Positions 1 through 8,848 are shown, counted from the first letter of the stretch. The stretch: 64,000 bases of DNA from CAG-411 sp045124315 (GCA_045124315.1 JBGVLO010000009.1:1-64000); one strand, 5' to 3'. The notes: generated by a model from the letters alone, not told the origin. Made by a program: numbers and translations.

Positions 1-78
1 TTCATACCCGTAGCAGTCACCTGCTTCTAATATTTTTAGTAAGAGCATCTCAAGTCGGTAGAGATTTCGATTAGCCAT
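1..78 (-). CDS. PadR-family transcriptional regulator, N-terminal 26 codons (partial)
   Basis: A reverse-strand reading frame starts at the ATG at 76-78 and runs off the left edge. Its first residues read MANRNLYRLEMLLLKILEAG followed by DCYGYE. The leucine-rich helix followed by a D/Y-GYE turn is the start of the winged-helix domain of PadR-family regulators, which usually control drug-efflux or ABC-transporter genes. A purine-rich AAAGGATGATTCC lies just upstream as ribosome binding site. Only the first helix and turn are visible, so the family call rests on a short stretch. It is divergent from the ABC cluster to the right, but about 630 bases separate them, so a regulatory link is only a guess. 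Confidence 0.7.
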   Translation of the reverse strand, partial: MANRNLYRLEMLLLKILEAGDCYGYE

Positions 79-156
79 ATGGAATCATCCTTTCTATGTA
101 TGATATTTTATCAAAATAAAATGTTTAATACAATACCTAGAAAAAAAAAATAATGA

Positions 157-185
157 TTGACATAGGATTTGCGTTCGTGTAAATT
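157..185 (+). promoter_or_regulatory. Putative sigma-A promoter
   Basis: TTGACA at 157-162 is a perfect -35 box, followed after 17 bases by TAAATT at 180-185. The next gene on this strand begins 525 bases downstream, so the transcript would have a very long leader or be a separate small RNA. Confidence 0.4.
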
Positions 186-298
186 ATAGATGCAAGAATT
201 CAAACGCGTGAGAAGAATTGTATATCTTTTGGTGGAAACTGTGATTGTAAATAAGAGCAGAATAGATCAAAAGGAAGTCGGAGAAGAGTAATAAAAAA

Positions 299-343
299 AG
301 ACATTCTTCTGCATAAGCTCCAATCTTATTTAGAAGAATGTCT
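299..343 (-). terminator. Strong hairpin, terminator-like on the minus strand
   Basis: AGACATTCTTCT (299-310) pairs perfectly with AGAAGAATGTCT (332-343); a further five pairs close a 7-base loop. The seven-T run needed for intrinsic termination is on the minus strand (positions 298-292), so it would stop leftward transcription. No leftward gene is visible upstream of it. Confidence 0.5.
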
Positions 344-709
344 AAAAAGTAACTGTAAACCGTCTTTTTAAAAAGACAAGTTGTTCACTTGGTAAACAAG
401 CTAACCAATTTTATCACGAATAGGGAGATTGTCAAGTGATAAATTAGAAAAAATAAGATTAAAAGACAATGTTTGGAACTGTTTTAGTCTGATGACAATA
501 AAATAGGACGGATAGTTATTATTGATCTCACAGTGTTACAAGTGAAAATATTTGAAAATGTAATTGAGTATAAGAATGTTTTCAAATAATATTAGGAAAA
601 TTCTGTTAAGAGCATAAAAGAGTAACGACAAAATATCTTCGAGAGATGTAGTATGTATCGTGAATTAAAGAATTACTAATTGAGAGAATGTATTGTAAAG
701 GAGAATTTT

Positions 710-1117
710 ATGAAAAAGAAAATTTTAGGTTTAATGATGGCAGTAGCAGTTGTATGTACTAGCTCAAATTATGTAATGGCAGCACAAGATGTTAGTAATA
801 TTAATTTTCATTTGAATCCACATGGGAATGCTGATGAAACAGGTTCAGTAACTAAAACAACAGCCAAATCATATGCAAATATATATATTCAAAATGCATC
901 TGGATTTGCAACAAACAATCGTGTTATTGCTAGAGTTCACAAAGCTTCGGATAGATCAACTGCAACGGAATATAAATACATATCACAAGGTGTGGATTTT
1001 ACTTTATGGAGATTAGCTGGAAAAACGTATTCGTCCGGAGTGAATTATTATTTAAAGATGAAAACTGAAGATGCAGCGAATAATTCGGTGGATATATCTG
1101 GATATTGGAGACCATAG
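710..1117 (+). CDS. Small secreted protein, DUF2712-like / possible bacteriocin-like product
   Basis: The 135-residue product starts at the ATG at 710, eight bases after AAAGGAG (697-703); an upstream in-frame TTG at 680 is less likely. Residues 2-24 form a classical signal peptide (MKKKILGLMMAVAVVCTSS) with likely cleavage near VMAA. The mature part of about 110 residues is rich in Asn, Thr, Tyr and Ser, has no cysteine, and ends in SGYWRP. The pattern of short beta strands, a YYLKM stretch near the end and a final SGxWxP resembles small secreted DUF2712 proteins that accompany ABC transporters; this is a by-eye similarity. It leads a block of ABC-transporter-like genes and is separated from them by a hairpin (1165-1190), as bacteriocin structural genes often are. 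Function is not known. Confidence 0.7.
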   Translation: MKKKILGLMMAVAVVCTSSNYVMAAQDVSNINFHLNPHGNADETGSVTKTTAKSYANIYIQNASGFATNNRVIARVHKASDRSTATEYKYISQGVDFTLWRLAGKTYSSGVNYYLKMKTEDAANNSVDISGYWRP

Positions 1118-1164
1118 TTTGATAGGAAGATTATCTACAGGATTTTAAGTAATTAGTAGGAGAA

Positions 1165-1190
1165 AAAAGCGGCTGATAAAAGCCGCTTTT
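1165..1190 (+). terminator. Attenuator-like hairpin between secreted-protein gene and ABC cluster
   Basis: AAAAGCGGCT (1165-1174) pairs perfectly with AGCCGCTTTT (1181-1190) around GATAAA. The T run is only four bases, so partial read-through into the downstream genes is plausible: high expression of the first gene, lower expression of the transporter. Confidence 0.6.
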
Positions 1191-1200
1191 GATTTGAGAG

Positions 1201-2316
1201 ATGAAGGATTGGATGAAACTCGTTGGAGTTTGTGTAGCAGGGGCAATTTTGCTCATTTTTTTATTTAATAAAAATCAAAAAGAAGTTGTACGCTTGCAAA
1301 AAGAAAATAAACAGATTTTACAAGTAGATACCAAGATGATTGAGGAACAGAAGAAAGATGTATTGCCACCCGAAAACACTGGTGTCACTGTGAAGATAGG
1401 GAAGAAAGTGAAAGCTGTAAAGGTGGAGCAGGATGTATATGAATGGAGTGCAGTTCCAGATGTAGCATTGAATGACAAACAGAATATCTGGCTTGACAAT
1501 AAAGATTTTTTTCCGTGTAAATATGGTGAAAATAATTTTCAGTTATATATGAAAGAGAACTTTGCGGAGGGTGGTTTTCAGAGGATTTACGAATCAGAAT
1601 ATGCAGCATTGACACTGTCATTTAAGGATGGACAATTTGATTATCACATGAGCGAAGCATACATATTTTCAGCCAATAAGACAGAGCAAACGTTAGAAGA
1701 TTATAAAAAGGTGAAAGATAGCTGTAAGCAGGTTGTGGAACAATTGGGCGTCAAGTATGGGGAGGCAATCACAGCTGTAAAAGGCCAGTATTGTTACGAT
1801 TCCGGAGTTGATTTTTATGAGGTACCTGTGTATTATCTTTTGTTTCACAGGAATATAGACGGAATACCGGTTCTGAATATGGGGTGTGAAGTTGTTTATT
1901 CTCAAAACGGAATTGTAGGTTTGTCGGTGGGACAGTTTGGATGTCTGGGACAAAATTTTAAGGAAAATGCGAAGCAGAGAAAATATTCAAAAGAAAGCTG
2001 TTTGTCCAGCAGGGAGATCCTTGCGTTATTTAGCAAACAGGCAGAACAGGAACACTCAGATACGACATATATAGAGAACCAAGTGGAAGAGATCAAGTTG
2101 GCGTATCGTTTTTCGATGGGAAATACGATGGAGGATGGAATTTTTGAACCATGTTGGGCACTACGGGTAAAATCAAGGATATATGATTTTGAAAAGCAGG
2201 AATGGGAACGGGATGATAAAGAATATTGTTATTCTTTGGATGGGAAAGACATCAATATCGAAGATACCTATAATTTTTCCGGCACATTTAGAAATTGGGA
2301 GGAAGTGAAAGAATAA
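1201..2316 (+). CDS. Membrane-anchored extracellular protein of ABC cluster (paralogue of 3943-4902)
   Basis: The 371-residue product has a single N-terminal membrane anchor (about residues 5-22, VGVCVAGAILLIFLF) and a large extracytoplasmic region. No named domain is recognised. A segment near residues 205-250 (RNIDGIPVLNMG, then VVYSQNGIVGLSVG) matches a corresponding segment of the protein at 3943-4902 (VADGIPV, YSSKGIVYLSAFG), so the two are paralogues. The start lies immediately after the attenuator hairpin and its ribosome binding site is weak (GAG only), which fits low translation. The next gene follows after one base, so the two are co-translated. It probably works with the permease subunits, for example as an assembly or sensing partner; this is inferred from context only. 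Confidence 0.7.
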   Translation: MKDWMKLVGVCVAGAILLIFLFNKNQKEVVRLQKENKQILQVDTKMIEEQKKDVLPPENTGVTVKIGKKVKAVKVEQDVYEWSAVPDVALNDKQNIWLDNKDFFPCKYGENNFQLYMKENFAEGGFQRIYESEYAALTLSFKDGQFDYHMSEAYIFSANKTEQTLEDYKKVKDSCKQVVEQLGVKYGEAITAVKGQYCYDSGVDFYEVPVYYLLFHRNIDGIPVLNMGCEVVYSQNGIVGLSVGQFGCLGQNFKENAKQRKYSKESCLSSREILALFSKQAEQEHSDTTYIENQVEEIKLAYRFSMGNTMEDGIFEPCWALRVKSRIYDFEKQEWERDDKEYCYSLDGKDINIEDTYNFSGTFRNWEEVKE

Positions 2317-2317
2317 A

Positions 2318-3094
2318 ATGATAAAACATGATTTTCGACAGGCAATATGCAATTTGTATTTTCCCTGTGCAGTAATAGCGCTAGTTGTGTTTCTGGTTTA
2401 TGGAGATTATGAGGACATTTTTTATGGTGGTTCGGATGGACTGCTTGGAATGTTACAGTATTCTGTCACGCTGTCCTATTTGCCTTATTTAATACCAGTA
2501 CTGGTTGTAATGCCCTATGCAGGCTGCCTGCAGGAAGAATTGCATTCTGGATATCGGTATTCTACTTTATCAAGGTCAAATCGAAGAGCCTATTTACGCG
2601 GAAAGATAGTGACAGCTTTTTTTAGTGGAGTACTGGTTATGCTTCTTTCCATACTTATCTTCTTGCTAATAGCAGGATCCGTATCCTACTATGGTTTTTC
2701 GATTGGAGGATATGAGATTTTTGGTCAGTATGGTACTTTGCAGCGACTGTTTAATATGAAAATGCCGGGAGTTGTATTAATCCTTAAAATCTTTTTGTTG
2801 CTGTTATATGCAGGATACTGGTCATTACTTAGTTTGCTTTGTGTATTACTGGTAAAAAATCAGTATCTGGCATTGGCACTCCCTTTTTTCATCAATTTAG
2901 TTACCAGATATTGCGCTATGTCTTTGGGATTATATGTATTACACCCTTATTATCATACCTTATCCCTTGGAGTACAATTTCCTAATGCACCATTGGGCGG
3001 GGTACCTATTAGCGTAGGGTATTATCTGATCAGTTATGTGGTATTCGGTTGGCTATTTTGCAAAAAAATGAAGGAAGTATGGAACGATGAATAA
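2318..3094 (+). CDS. ABC-2-type membrane permease subunit (putative)
   Basis: This 258-residue polytopic protein has about six hydrophobic segments. The loop HSGYRYSTLSRSNRRAYLRG followed by KIVTAFFSG is the typical cytoplasmic coupling region of ABC-2 permeases (charged, R-YL--K pattern before a membrane helix). It lies one base after the preceding stop and overlaps the next gene by eight bases, so it belongs to a tightly coupled operon whose single ATPase is encoded at 5696-6328. Substrate is unknown; export of, or self-protection against, the secreted protein at 710 is a reasonable inference. Confidence 0.65.
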   Translation: MIKHDFRQAICNLYFPCAVIALVVFLVYGDYEDIFYGGSDGLLGMLQYSVTLSYLPYLIPVLVVMPYAGCLQEELHSGYRYSTLSRSNRRAYLRGKIVTAFFSGVLVMLLSILIFLLIAGSVSYYGFSIGGYEIFGQYGTLQRLFNMKMPGVVLILKIFLLLLYAGYWSLLSLLCVLLVKNQYLALALPFFINLVTRYCAMSLGLYVLHPYYHTLSLGVQFPNAPLGGVPISVGYYLISYVVFGWLFCKKMKEVWNDE

Positions 3095-3932
3095 TAGGAT
3101 AAGAAGAGCGGGATTTTTAAGGTATAATCTGACCATGTTTTTTATGAGAGGGCGATTTGCCATCATTTGTTTCGTTGAAGCCATTTTGCTTTTGCTGTTA
3201 GTGGACGGTATAGGTGGAAATGAATGGCTCTATGGGGAACGTGTTGGGATATTTGAAATATTTCCTGTTTTGGAACTAAACGTATACACGCTTTTGATCA
3301 TTACGGCTGGCTGGCTTTTGATGGTGTGTGATATTCCTTTTCAGAGAGAAGGGAATGCGTTATATTTGGTGCGGACCACGAAAAAAAGATGGTGTAAGGA
3401 GCAAGTATTGTCTCTTGGAATTTGTGGCCTTTGTTATCTTTTTATCATTTATTTTATTTCGGTGTTAGTTTCCTTGCCACACATAAGTATTTCAAATCAA
3501 TGGAGCATATTATGCAGGAGATCAGCCGTTCAAAACGGCTTACTTGGAATAGACGGGATAAATGTACCAAAGGGCATTTTGAAATTATCGCCAATGGCAG
3601 CCACAGGATATGCCTTTGGTCTGGCATTTTTATTACTCCTGTTTTTAGGATTGTTTTGCCTTGTGTTTAACTGCTATGCAAAAAGATTTTTAGGGTTGTT
3701 CCTGGCATTTCTGTTGGTGGCATGTGATAGCATTGTTGATTTGATGGGGACAAAAAATTTGCCTCAGATAGCAAGTTATACTTCACCTTTGACGCTTGCC
3801 AGAGCGTTAGCGAATTATTCGCCCTATGTAACTGGTTATGCCAGCGTGGGAATGGCATTTTGCATCCTGTTTTTGGGATGTGTAGTGTTATGGATTATGT
3901 TCCAAAGAAGTAGTCGAAGGATGGAATGGTAG
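3087..3932 (+). CDS. Polytopic membrane protein, probable ABC-2-type permease subunit
   Basis: The 281-residue product has about six membrane segments, with a charged cytoplasmic stretch (TTKKRWCKEQVLSLG) before the third helix that resembles the coupling loop of ABC-2 permeases. It starts inside the end of the previous gene (ATG at 3087, overlap eight bases). The following gene begins 10 bases after its stop. No catalytic motifs are visible. It is most likely the second permease of the ABC system encoded here; the family assignment is by topology and neighbourhood rather than by a recognised domain. Confidence 0.6.
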   Translation: MNNRIRRAGFLRYNLTMFFMRGRFAIICFVEAILLLLLVDGIGGNEWLYGERVGIFEIFPVLELNVYTLLIITAGWLLMVCDIPFQREGNALYLVRTTKKRWCKEQVLSLGICGLCYLFIIYFISVLVSLPHISISNQWSILCRRSAVQNGLLGIDGINVPKGILKLSPMAATGYAFGLAFLLLLFLGLFCLVFNCYAKRFLGLFLAFLLVACDSIVDLMGTKNLPQIASYTSPLTLARALANYSPYVTGYASVGMAFCILFLGCVVLWIMFQRSSRRMEW

Positions 3933-3942
3933 GTGGGAAGAA

Positions 3943-4902
3943 ATGAAAAAAAGTATGTGGTTTGCCATGGGATTGATACTATGGGGAGTACTGTATTTGA
4001 TGCTCTATAGCAGGAGTGTGCAATCTGCCTATGGCAAACAATATCAAGTGGAGGAAGAGAAGGATGTCTGTAGTTTTGCAAATGGATTACAGTTTCAAAT
4101 CGATCATGATGAATTTTGGAAGATAAAAAAGGTTCATGCGGTGCTTCCGGAAGAAGAGAAAATGAAAGCATGGGTGGAAAAAGTTACGAAAGTTGCCTGG
4201 GATGAATCAAAGAAGAAAAAATATTCAGGCGGTGGATTTCGTTATGAGGATGAGAAAAATGGAATTGTAATCAACTATGGTGGAGAAAATGGAACCTATT
4301 TTTTTGAAAATTTCAAAAATGAATCTTCGGAGATTATTAGAGATAATTTGGCAGAATTACGGATTTTGCTCGGTCAGTATTTGCAGGAGTTGGGATATCA
4401 GGCAGAAGAAACAAGCTTGAAGATGGACGATGAAAGTTGCCCTACAGAATATACTTTCACCTATCGGACGGTAGCAGATGGGATCCCTGTGGAAAGTGGA
4501 AATTATGATGTAAATGGTGAGGCAGTGGCAAATAATGGGATTGAAATAAAATATAGCAGCAAAGGCATTGTATATTTGTCTGCTTTTGGGATTCAATTTG
4601 ATGAGGAAGAACCCCTAGAAGCGGATGCACAACTTGAAGATCATGTGAAAAAGGCTGTAGAAGAATGGGTATTATTACATGATGGAATTCGTGATTGGAA
4701 AGAATATTCTGTCACAGGTGTGGAGTTTGTATTTCTTCCTACCTTAAGAAAAACAGGCTGGAGCAGACAGTTACAGTTGGTACCGGCTCTTCGTCTGGAT
4801 GTGAAATGGATCTCTTATGAATACAGGAATAAGCAGTGCACAGAACATGCGGGATATTTTTTATATGATATTGGAGAAGGGGAGATTATAACTTGTTTCT
4901 AA
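3943..4902 (+). CDS. Membrane-anchored extracellular protein of ABC cluster (paralogue of 1201-2316)
   Basis: The 319-residue product has an N-terminal anchor (about residues 5-21, WFAMGLILWGVLYLMLY) and a long extracytoplasmic region. It shares with the protein at 1201-2316 a block reading ADGIPV ... YSSKGIVYLSAFGIQF, and a later LVPALRLDVK block comparable to EPCWALRVKSR of the paralogue. The duplication of this gene type inside one operon suggests a heteromeric extracellular module. It overlaps the next gene by 10 bases. No enzymatic motif or known domain was recognised. Confidence 0.65.
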   Translation: MKKSMWFAMGLILWGVLYLMLYSRSVQSAYGKQYQVEEEKDVCSFANGLQFQIDHDEFWKIKKVHAVLPEEEKMKAWVEKVTKVAWDESKKKKYSGGGFRYEDEKNGIVINYGGENGTYFFENFKNESSEIIRDNLAELRILLGQYLQELGYQAEETSLKMDDESCPTEYTFTYRTVADGIPVESGNYDVNGEAVANNGIEIKYSSKGIVYLSAFGIQFDEEEPLEADAQLEDHVKKAVEEWVLLHDGIRDWKEYSVTGVEFVFLPTLRKTGWSRQLQLVPALRLDVKWISYEYRNKQCTEHAGYFLYDIGEGEIITCF

Positions 4903-5633
4903 AGAAAAATGAAAAGATAGGGTATTTATTGGCTTTTTCAGTACTTGTGTGCATCATTCAATTTATGAGTGTTTCATTGGCAGGTATATACGAACGACAG
5001 GTGTGGATTGGAAATGCGCTGAATGGATTAGATATGGAATGGCGGGACTGGAACTTGTATCAAGTGCTTTTGTGGTTATTACCACAGCTATCAGCTTTTC
5101 TCTTATATGTCATTGCGATGGAGGAGCAAATGGGCAATCCTTATCAGGTGATGATAAGAACAAAGGGGTGGACCAGTTGGTGGAGCTGTTTACAGAAAAA
5201 TGTGTTAACTTATGGCCTTGGCTTTACGGGCATTGTGGCATTTGCAGCAGCTGTCTCTTTGAAGTTTCAGGGAACAAACGCTACAGATGGATATATAGTT
5301 GCACTAGCAGACCTATTGTTTCCCTCTGTGTTTTATTTTTTCATTCAATTGCTTTTCTTTCTAGAAATATACTTGTTCCTAAAAGTCTGCTTTAAGCTGC
5401 AAAAACTGGCAATTCTATGTGTATCCCTAATCGAGATTGTTGGTATGTATTCAGGAACACGAGTTGGAAAAATGCAGTGCCTAATGCTTGGAAGTAATGG
5501 AATGTGGAACCGTTATGAAGCCACCAACAGTTCGTTTATGGAAAAATGCATTGGAATGGGCATATTGCTGGGTGGATATTGGGGTTTGTGCCTTTTAATG
5601 AAAGTTTATGTAAAGAAAAACATAGAAGTATGA
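4893..5633 (+). CDS. Polytopic membrane protein of ABC cluster
   Basis: The 246-residue protein has about six membrane helices. The best start is a TTG at 4893, eight bases after GAAGGGGAG inside the end of the previous gene. A cytoplasmic stretch near residues 85-100 (EEQMGNPYQVMIRTKGWTSW) precedes a helix in the way permease coupling loops do. It precedes the ATPase gene by about 60 bases. It is probably a third membrane subunit of the same transporter; no domain was recognised. Confidence 0.6.
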   Translation: MFLKKNEKIGYLLAFSVLVCIIQFMSVSLAGIYERQVWIGNALNGLDMEWRDWNLYQVLLWLLPQLSAFLLYVIAMEEQMGNPYQVMIRTKGWTSWWSCLQKNVLTYGLGFTGIVAFAAAVSLKFQGTNATDGYIVALADLLFPSVFYFFIQLLFFLEIYLFLKVCFKLQKLAILCVSLIEIVGMYSGTRVGKMQCLMLGSNGMWNRYEATNSSFMEKCIGMGILLGGYWGLCLLMKVYVKKNIEV

Positions 5634-5695
5634 ATTAATGTTCACGGGCAGGCATTTTTGGCATTGAAAATGGTGGATGAAAGGAGAAAGATAGC

Positions 5696-6328
5696 ATGAT
5701 TACGGTTGAAAATTTGAGCAAAAAGTATAAAGATAAAACCGTACTGCAAAGGGTGGATTTGCAGATGGAAAACGGAAAAATATATGGATTGGTAGGAAGA
5801 AATGGTTCCGGTAAAACGGTTTTGATGAAATGTATCTGTGGTTTTGCAAGACCTACCACTGGGACGGTACGTTTGGATGATGAAATCATAGGAAAAGACA
5901 TGGATTTTATCAAAAATGCAGGGATTATCATTGAAACTCCAGGCTTTATCAATCATATAACCGGCATGCAGAATTTGCGAAATTTAGCATCGATACGAGG
6001 TACAATTGATGAAAAACAAATAAAGGAAAGTATGGATTTAGTTGGTCTTGATTACAAAAATAGAACAAAGGTAGGAAAATATTCACTAGGTATGCGTCAG
6101 CGCCTTGGCATTGCCCAGGCAATCATGGAGGATCCGGATATCTTGATTTTGGACGAGCCTATGAATGGTCTGGACAATCAGGGTGTGGAGGATATCAGGA
6201 AGCTGTTGCTGGATTTGAAGGAACAGGGAAAAATCATACTTATTGCCAGTCACAATAGAGAGGATATTGATGTGCTTTGTGACCATGTGTGGGAGATGGA
6301 TAGAGGTGTTGCAAAGCAATTGAGATAA
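5696..6328 (+). CDS. ABC transporter ATP-binding protein (bacteriocin/antibiotic-export type)
   Basis: The 210-residue ATPase has Walker A GRNGSGKT (about residues 34-41), signature YSLGMRQRLGIAQAI (about 128-142), Walker B ILILDEPMNGLD (about 149-160) and a switch histidine in LIASHN. The SLGMRQRL form of the signature is common in ATPases of ABC-2 exporters such as BcrA- and lantibiotic-immunity-type systems. A good ribosome binding site (AAAGGAG) precedes the ATG. It is the only ATPase of the 1201-6328 cluster and would energise the permeases at 2318-5633. It ends the operon; the next 180 bases carry no clear terminator. Confidence 0.9.
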   Translation: MITVENLSKKYKDKTVLQRVDLQMENGKIYGLVGRNGSGKTVLMKCICGFARPTTGTVRLDDEIIGKDMDFIKNAGIIIETPGFINHITGMQNLRNLASIRGTIDEKQIKESMDLVGLDYKNRTKVGKYSLGMRQRLGIAQAIMEDPDILILDEPMNGLDNQGVEDIRKLLLDLKEQGKIILIASHNREDIDVLCDHVWEMDRGVAKQLR

Positions 6329-6358
6329 TATTTTTAGGTTCTAACTATGAAAGAAATT

Positions 6359-6481
6359 TTATACTTGGTGCATGCACCCTTTTTGGGACTTTGAAACCAC
6401 AAAATTTCTTTTAACAAATCTTCCACGGTCTCTGGTCTCATGGAAAATGGTATCCCCTTCCTGTTCACAATATTTCTTCAT
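6359..6481 (-). CDS. Possible 40-residue remnant ORF
   Basis: A minus-strand frame starts at the ATG at 6479-6481 and ends at TAA 6359-6361. It reads like protein (charged, with an ETRDRGRFVKRNF stretch) but has no recognised family and no strong ribosome binding site. It lies beside several gene remnants and may be the tail of a lost gene. Confidence 0.25.
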   Translation of the reverse strand: MKKYCEQEGDTIFHETRDRGRFVKRNFVVSKSQKGCMHQV

Positions 6482-6541
6482 GGATGTGGCTGAAAAGTAT
6501 AGGATGTGGTATTATATAAGAAGGGAAGGAAGGTGACACTT

Positions 6542-8102
6542 ATGGGCATTTATTTAAATCCGGGAAATGAGAAATTTAAAAGAGCTTGTAATTCAGAAAT
6601 ATATATTGATAAAACAGAATTGATTGATTTGACAAATAAAGTAATTAATACAGAGCAAAATTATATCTGTATCAGCAGACCGAGAAGATTTGGAAAATCC
6701 ATGGCAGCCAATATGTTGGCAGCTTATTATGGGAAGGGCTGTCTTTCAGAAAAGCTTTTTAATAGATACAAAATAGCAAAACGGAAAAGCTATCGTAAAA
6801 ATCTTAATCAATATAATGTAATTGCTTTGAATATACAAATCTTCCGTAGATGAACTGACTGCATATATCCAGTCTGAAATATTAGAAGAAATAAAAGAAC
6901 ATTTTCCAGATAAAATTCCAGAGAAGGAAAAGTTTCTAAGCGTGGCACTTGAAAAGTTATATAGCAAAACTGGAGAAAGTTTTATTTTTATTATAGATGA
7001 ATGGGACTGTATTTTAAGAGAAAAAAAGTATACGCAGGAAGACCATAAAATATATTTGGACTTTATAAGAAATCTATTGAAAGACAGGGTATATGTTGCT
7101 TGGGCATATATGACTGGTATGCTTCCGATAAAAAAATATGGGACACACTCTGCTCTTAATATGTTTGATGAGTACTCGATGACAGATCCGGGTGATTATG
7201 CAGAGTATATTGGTTTTACAGAACAGGAAGTAGAAGATTTATGTGAGCAATATGATGTGGATTTTGATAAGGAAAAAGAATGGTATGATGGGTATGTATT
7301 TGGAAAGGATTTGCATATATACAATCCCAAATCTGTAGTGGACAGTATGAGAAGAGGCGTGTTTTCCAGTTATTGGACACAGACAGAAACATATGAAGCA
7401 TTGAAGGTATATGTTAAGCTGAATCATGATGGCCTAAAAGATGCTATTATTTATATGCTTGCTGGCGAAATGGTTTCCATCGATTATCGGATTTTTCAAA
7501 ATGATATGACTACATTTGAAAGTAAAGATGATGTTTTGACGTTGTTAGTTCATCTTGGATATTTGGCATAAAATAGAGAAAAAAGTCAGGTTTCTATTCC
7601 AAACGCAGAAGTAAGAGATGAGTTTGTAAGAGCAATAAAAGGATGTAAGTGGAACGCGGTTATAAATTCTATAGAAAAGTCAGAACAATTGCTTCAGACA
7701 ACGTGGTCGATGAATGGAGTGAAAGTGGCAGAAATGATAGATCAGATTCAAAGTGAAAATACATCTATTCTAACCTATAATGATGAAAATTCCCTAAGTT
7801 GTATCATTTCATTAGCGTATTACAATGCAGTCAATGAGTATACCAAAATCAGAGAACTTCCAACTGGTAAAGGATTTGCTGATATTGTTTATATACCAAA
7901 AAAATACTCAGACAAACCAGCTATGGTGATTGAACTAAAGTATAATCGATCAGCAGAAGGAGCAATTGCTCAGATAAAAGAAAAAAGGTATGTGGAAAGT
8001 TTGAAGGAATATCGGGGGAATTTGCTGTTGGTGGGAATTAATTATGATAAAGAAACGAAAAAGCATAGTTGCGTGATTGAAAAATTTGCTAAGGGAGGTT
8101 GA
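6542..8102 (+). pseudogene. AAA-ATPase-like / PD-(D/E)XK nuclease-like protein (DUF1703 type), broken
   Basis: Three consecutive reading segments join into one member of the AAA-ATPase-like plus PD-(D/E)XK family common in Lachnospiraceae. The start is ATG 6542 after GGAAGGAAGG. The N-terminal part contains the usual FxxxCNSEIYIDKT and CISRPRRFGKSMAANML (P-loop-like) motifs. A frameshift occurs near 6838-6841, after NVIALNIQ, and the frame resumes with SSVDELTAYI. The middle contains IIDEWDCILREKKY. An in-frame TAA at 7569-7571 interrupts GYLA before NREKSQV, probably replacing a tyrosine codon. The C-terminal nuclease-like part contains GKGFADIVYIPKK and AMVIELKYNRS, with the family's D and E-x-K residues. 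With one frameshift and one nonsense codon it is almost certainly inactive. Confidence 0.85.
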
Positions 8103-8261
8103 AACGATGCCTGCATACATCAGCTTTATTCTTGTGAAGATGGCTATATATTCACTCTGTTTCGGTAGAACCTTGCACCTCGCTATAAGGTTCGTAAAGC
8201 GTCGACGACAGGCGCGTGTGTCATCGTTTACAAATATTTTTCAAAGGAGTTCGCTTCTGCT

Positions 8262-8621
8262 TGCCAGATTGCGGAAGCACTTGGTAAGCATTTAGCAGGT
8301 GATGTATTTGAAAGTTACTCAGCCGGAACAGAAACAAAGCCCCAGATCAATCAGGATGCTGTTAGGATGATGAAAGAAATCTATGGCATTGATATGGAAG
8401 AGAAGGGACAGTACAGTAAACTCATCACAGAAATTCCAGAACCGGATATAGCCATTTCTATGGGATGTAATGTTGGCTGTCCATTCGTTGGCAGACCATT
8501 TGATGAAAATTGGGGGCTTGAAGATCCAACAGGGAAATCGGACGAGGAATTTAAGAATGTTATTCAAGAGATAGAAAAACGGGTATTGGGATTGAAGGAG
8601 GGATTGGTAACCAATTCATAA
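8262..8621 (+). pseudogene. Arsenate reductase/low-molecular-weight phosphatase (ArsC-like), N-terminus lost
   Basis: From about 8262 the frame reads CQIAEALGKHLAGDVFESYS and continues through SAGTETKP, MGCNVGCPFVG and ENWGLEDPTGKSDEEF, which are the conserved blocks of thioredoxin-coupled arsenate reductases. The catalytic N-terminus (CxHNSCRSQ P-loop) is missing: upstream of CQIAEA the frame continues into unrelated sequence (SKEFASA, before that GACVIVYKYF) with a stop near 8169. The 160 bases between the preceding pseudogene and this point look like a piece of another gene I could not identify. An ATG at 8367 could only give an 84-residue fragment without the active site. Confidence 0.75.
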
Positions 8622-8626
8622 ATGAA

Positions 8627-8665
8627 AAGGTCACAAATGGGAGATAAAGTCCAATTTGTGACCTT
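8627..8665. terminator. Inverted repeat after arsC remnant
   Basis: AAGGTCACAAAT (8627-8638) and ATTTGTGACCTT (8654-8665) form a perfect 12-base-pair stem with a 15-base loop. There is no long T run on either side, so termination efficiency is uncertain. Confidence 0.5.
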
Positions 8666-8675
8666 GGTGTTTATG

Positions 8676-8790
8676 TTAGCCTTCTCTAAAATAGGCTTCT
8701 GCAATTACATCTGCAATTTCGTTTAAGTCCATGTAATTTTCGGTATATAAGTACATATCATAACTTTCGGGACTTCCCCATTTTTGATTC
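8676..8790 (-). pseudogene. C-terminal remnant, cytidylate-kinase-like protein
   Basis: A minus-strand frame ending at TAA 8676-8678 reads NQKWGSPESYDMYLYTENYM and continues DLNEIADVIAEAYFREG. The WG--E-YD----T pattern followed by an acidic helix resembles the C-terminus of cytidylate-kinase-like proteins of Clostridia. No start codon or upstream part is present, since the forward terminator at 8797-8820 interrupts it. Only about 38 codons remain, so the family call is tentative. Confidence 0.4.
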
Positions 8791-8820
8791 GAAATTGCCC
8801 CTTGCAGGGGGCTTTTTTTT
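8791..8820 (+). terminator. GC-rich hairpin with T run; also a copy of a dispersed AATTGCCCC repeat
   Basis: GCCCC (8797-8801), loop TTGCA, GGGGC (8808-8812) and eight Ts form an intrinsic terminator. Related hairpins preceded by AAATTGCCCC occur at 23762-23790 and 32764-32792. TTGCAG (8802-8807) and TACAAT (8825-8830) are 17 bases apart and could form the promoter of the riboswitch transcript, so terminator and promoter would overlap. Confidence 0.65.
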
Positions 8821-8848
8821 ATGTTACAATTTTTCGTATATGAAAGGA

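Larger units (their letters stand above)
79..709. other. 630-base intergenic region with promoter-like sites and hairpins, no gene recognised
   Basis: No protein-like frame was found here. The stretch holds a forward promoter-like site (157-185), a strong hairpin (299-343), a perfect 16-base palindrome at 362-377 (GTCTTTTTAAAAAGAC) and an imperfect dyad around 390-412 (TTGGT with 9 bases before AACCAA) that resembles a repressor operator. It could hold a small RNA or the control region of the secreted protein at 710. Confidence 0.5.

Noticed and set aside
4949..5395. Forward open frame of 148 codons overlapping the membrane protein at 4893-5633
   Set aside because: It is out of frame with a clear polytopic membrane protein, Cys-rich by chance, and has no ribosome binding site.
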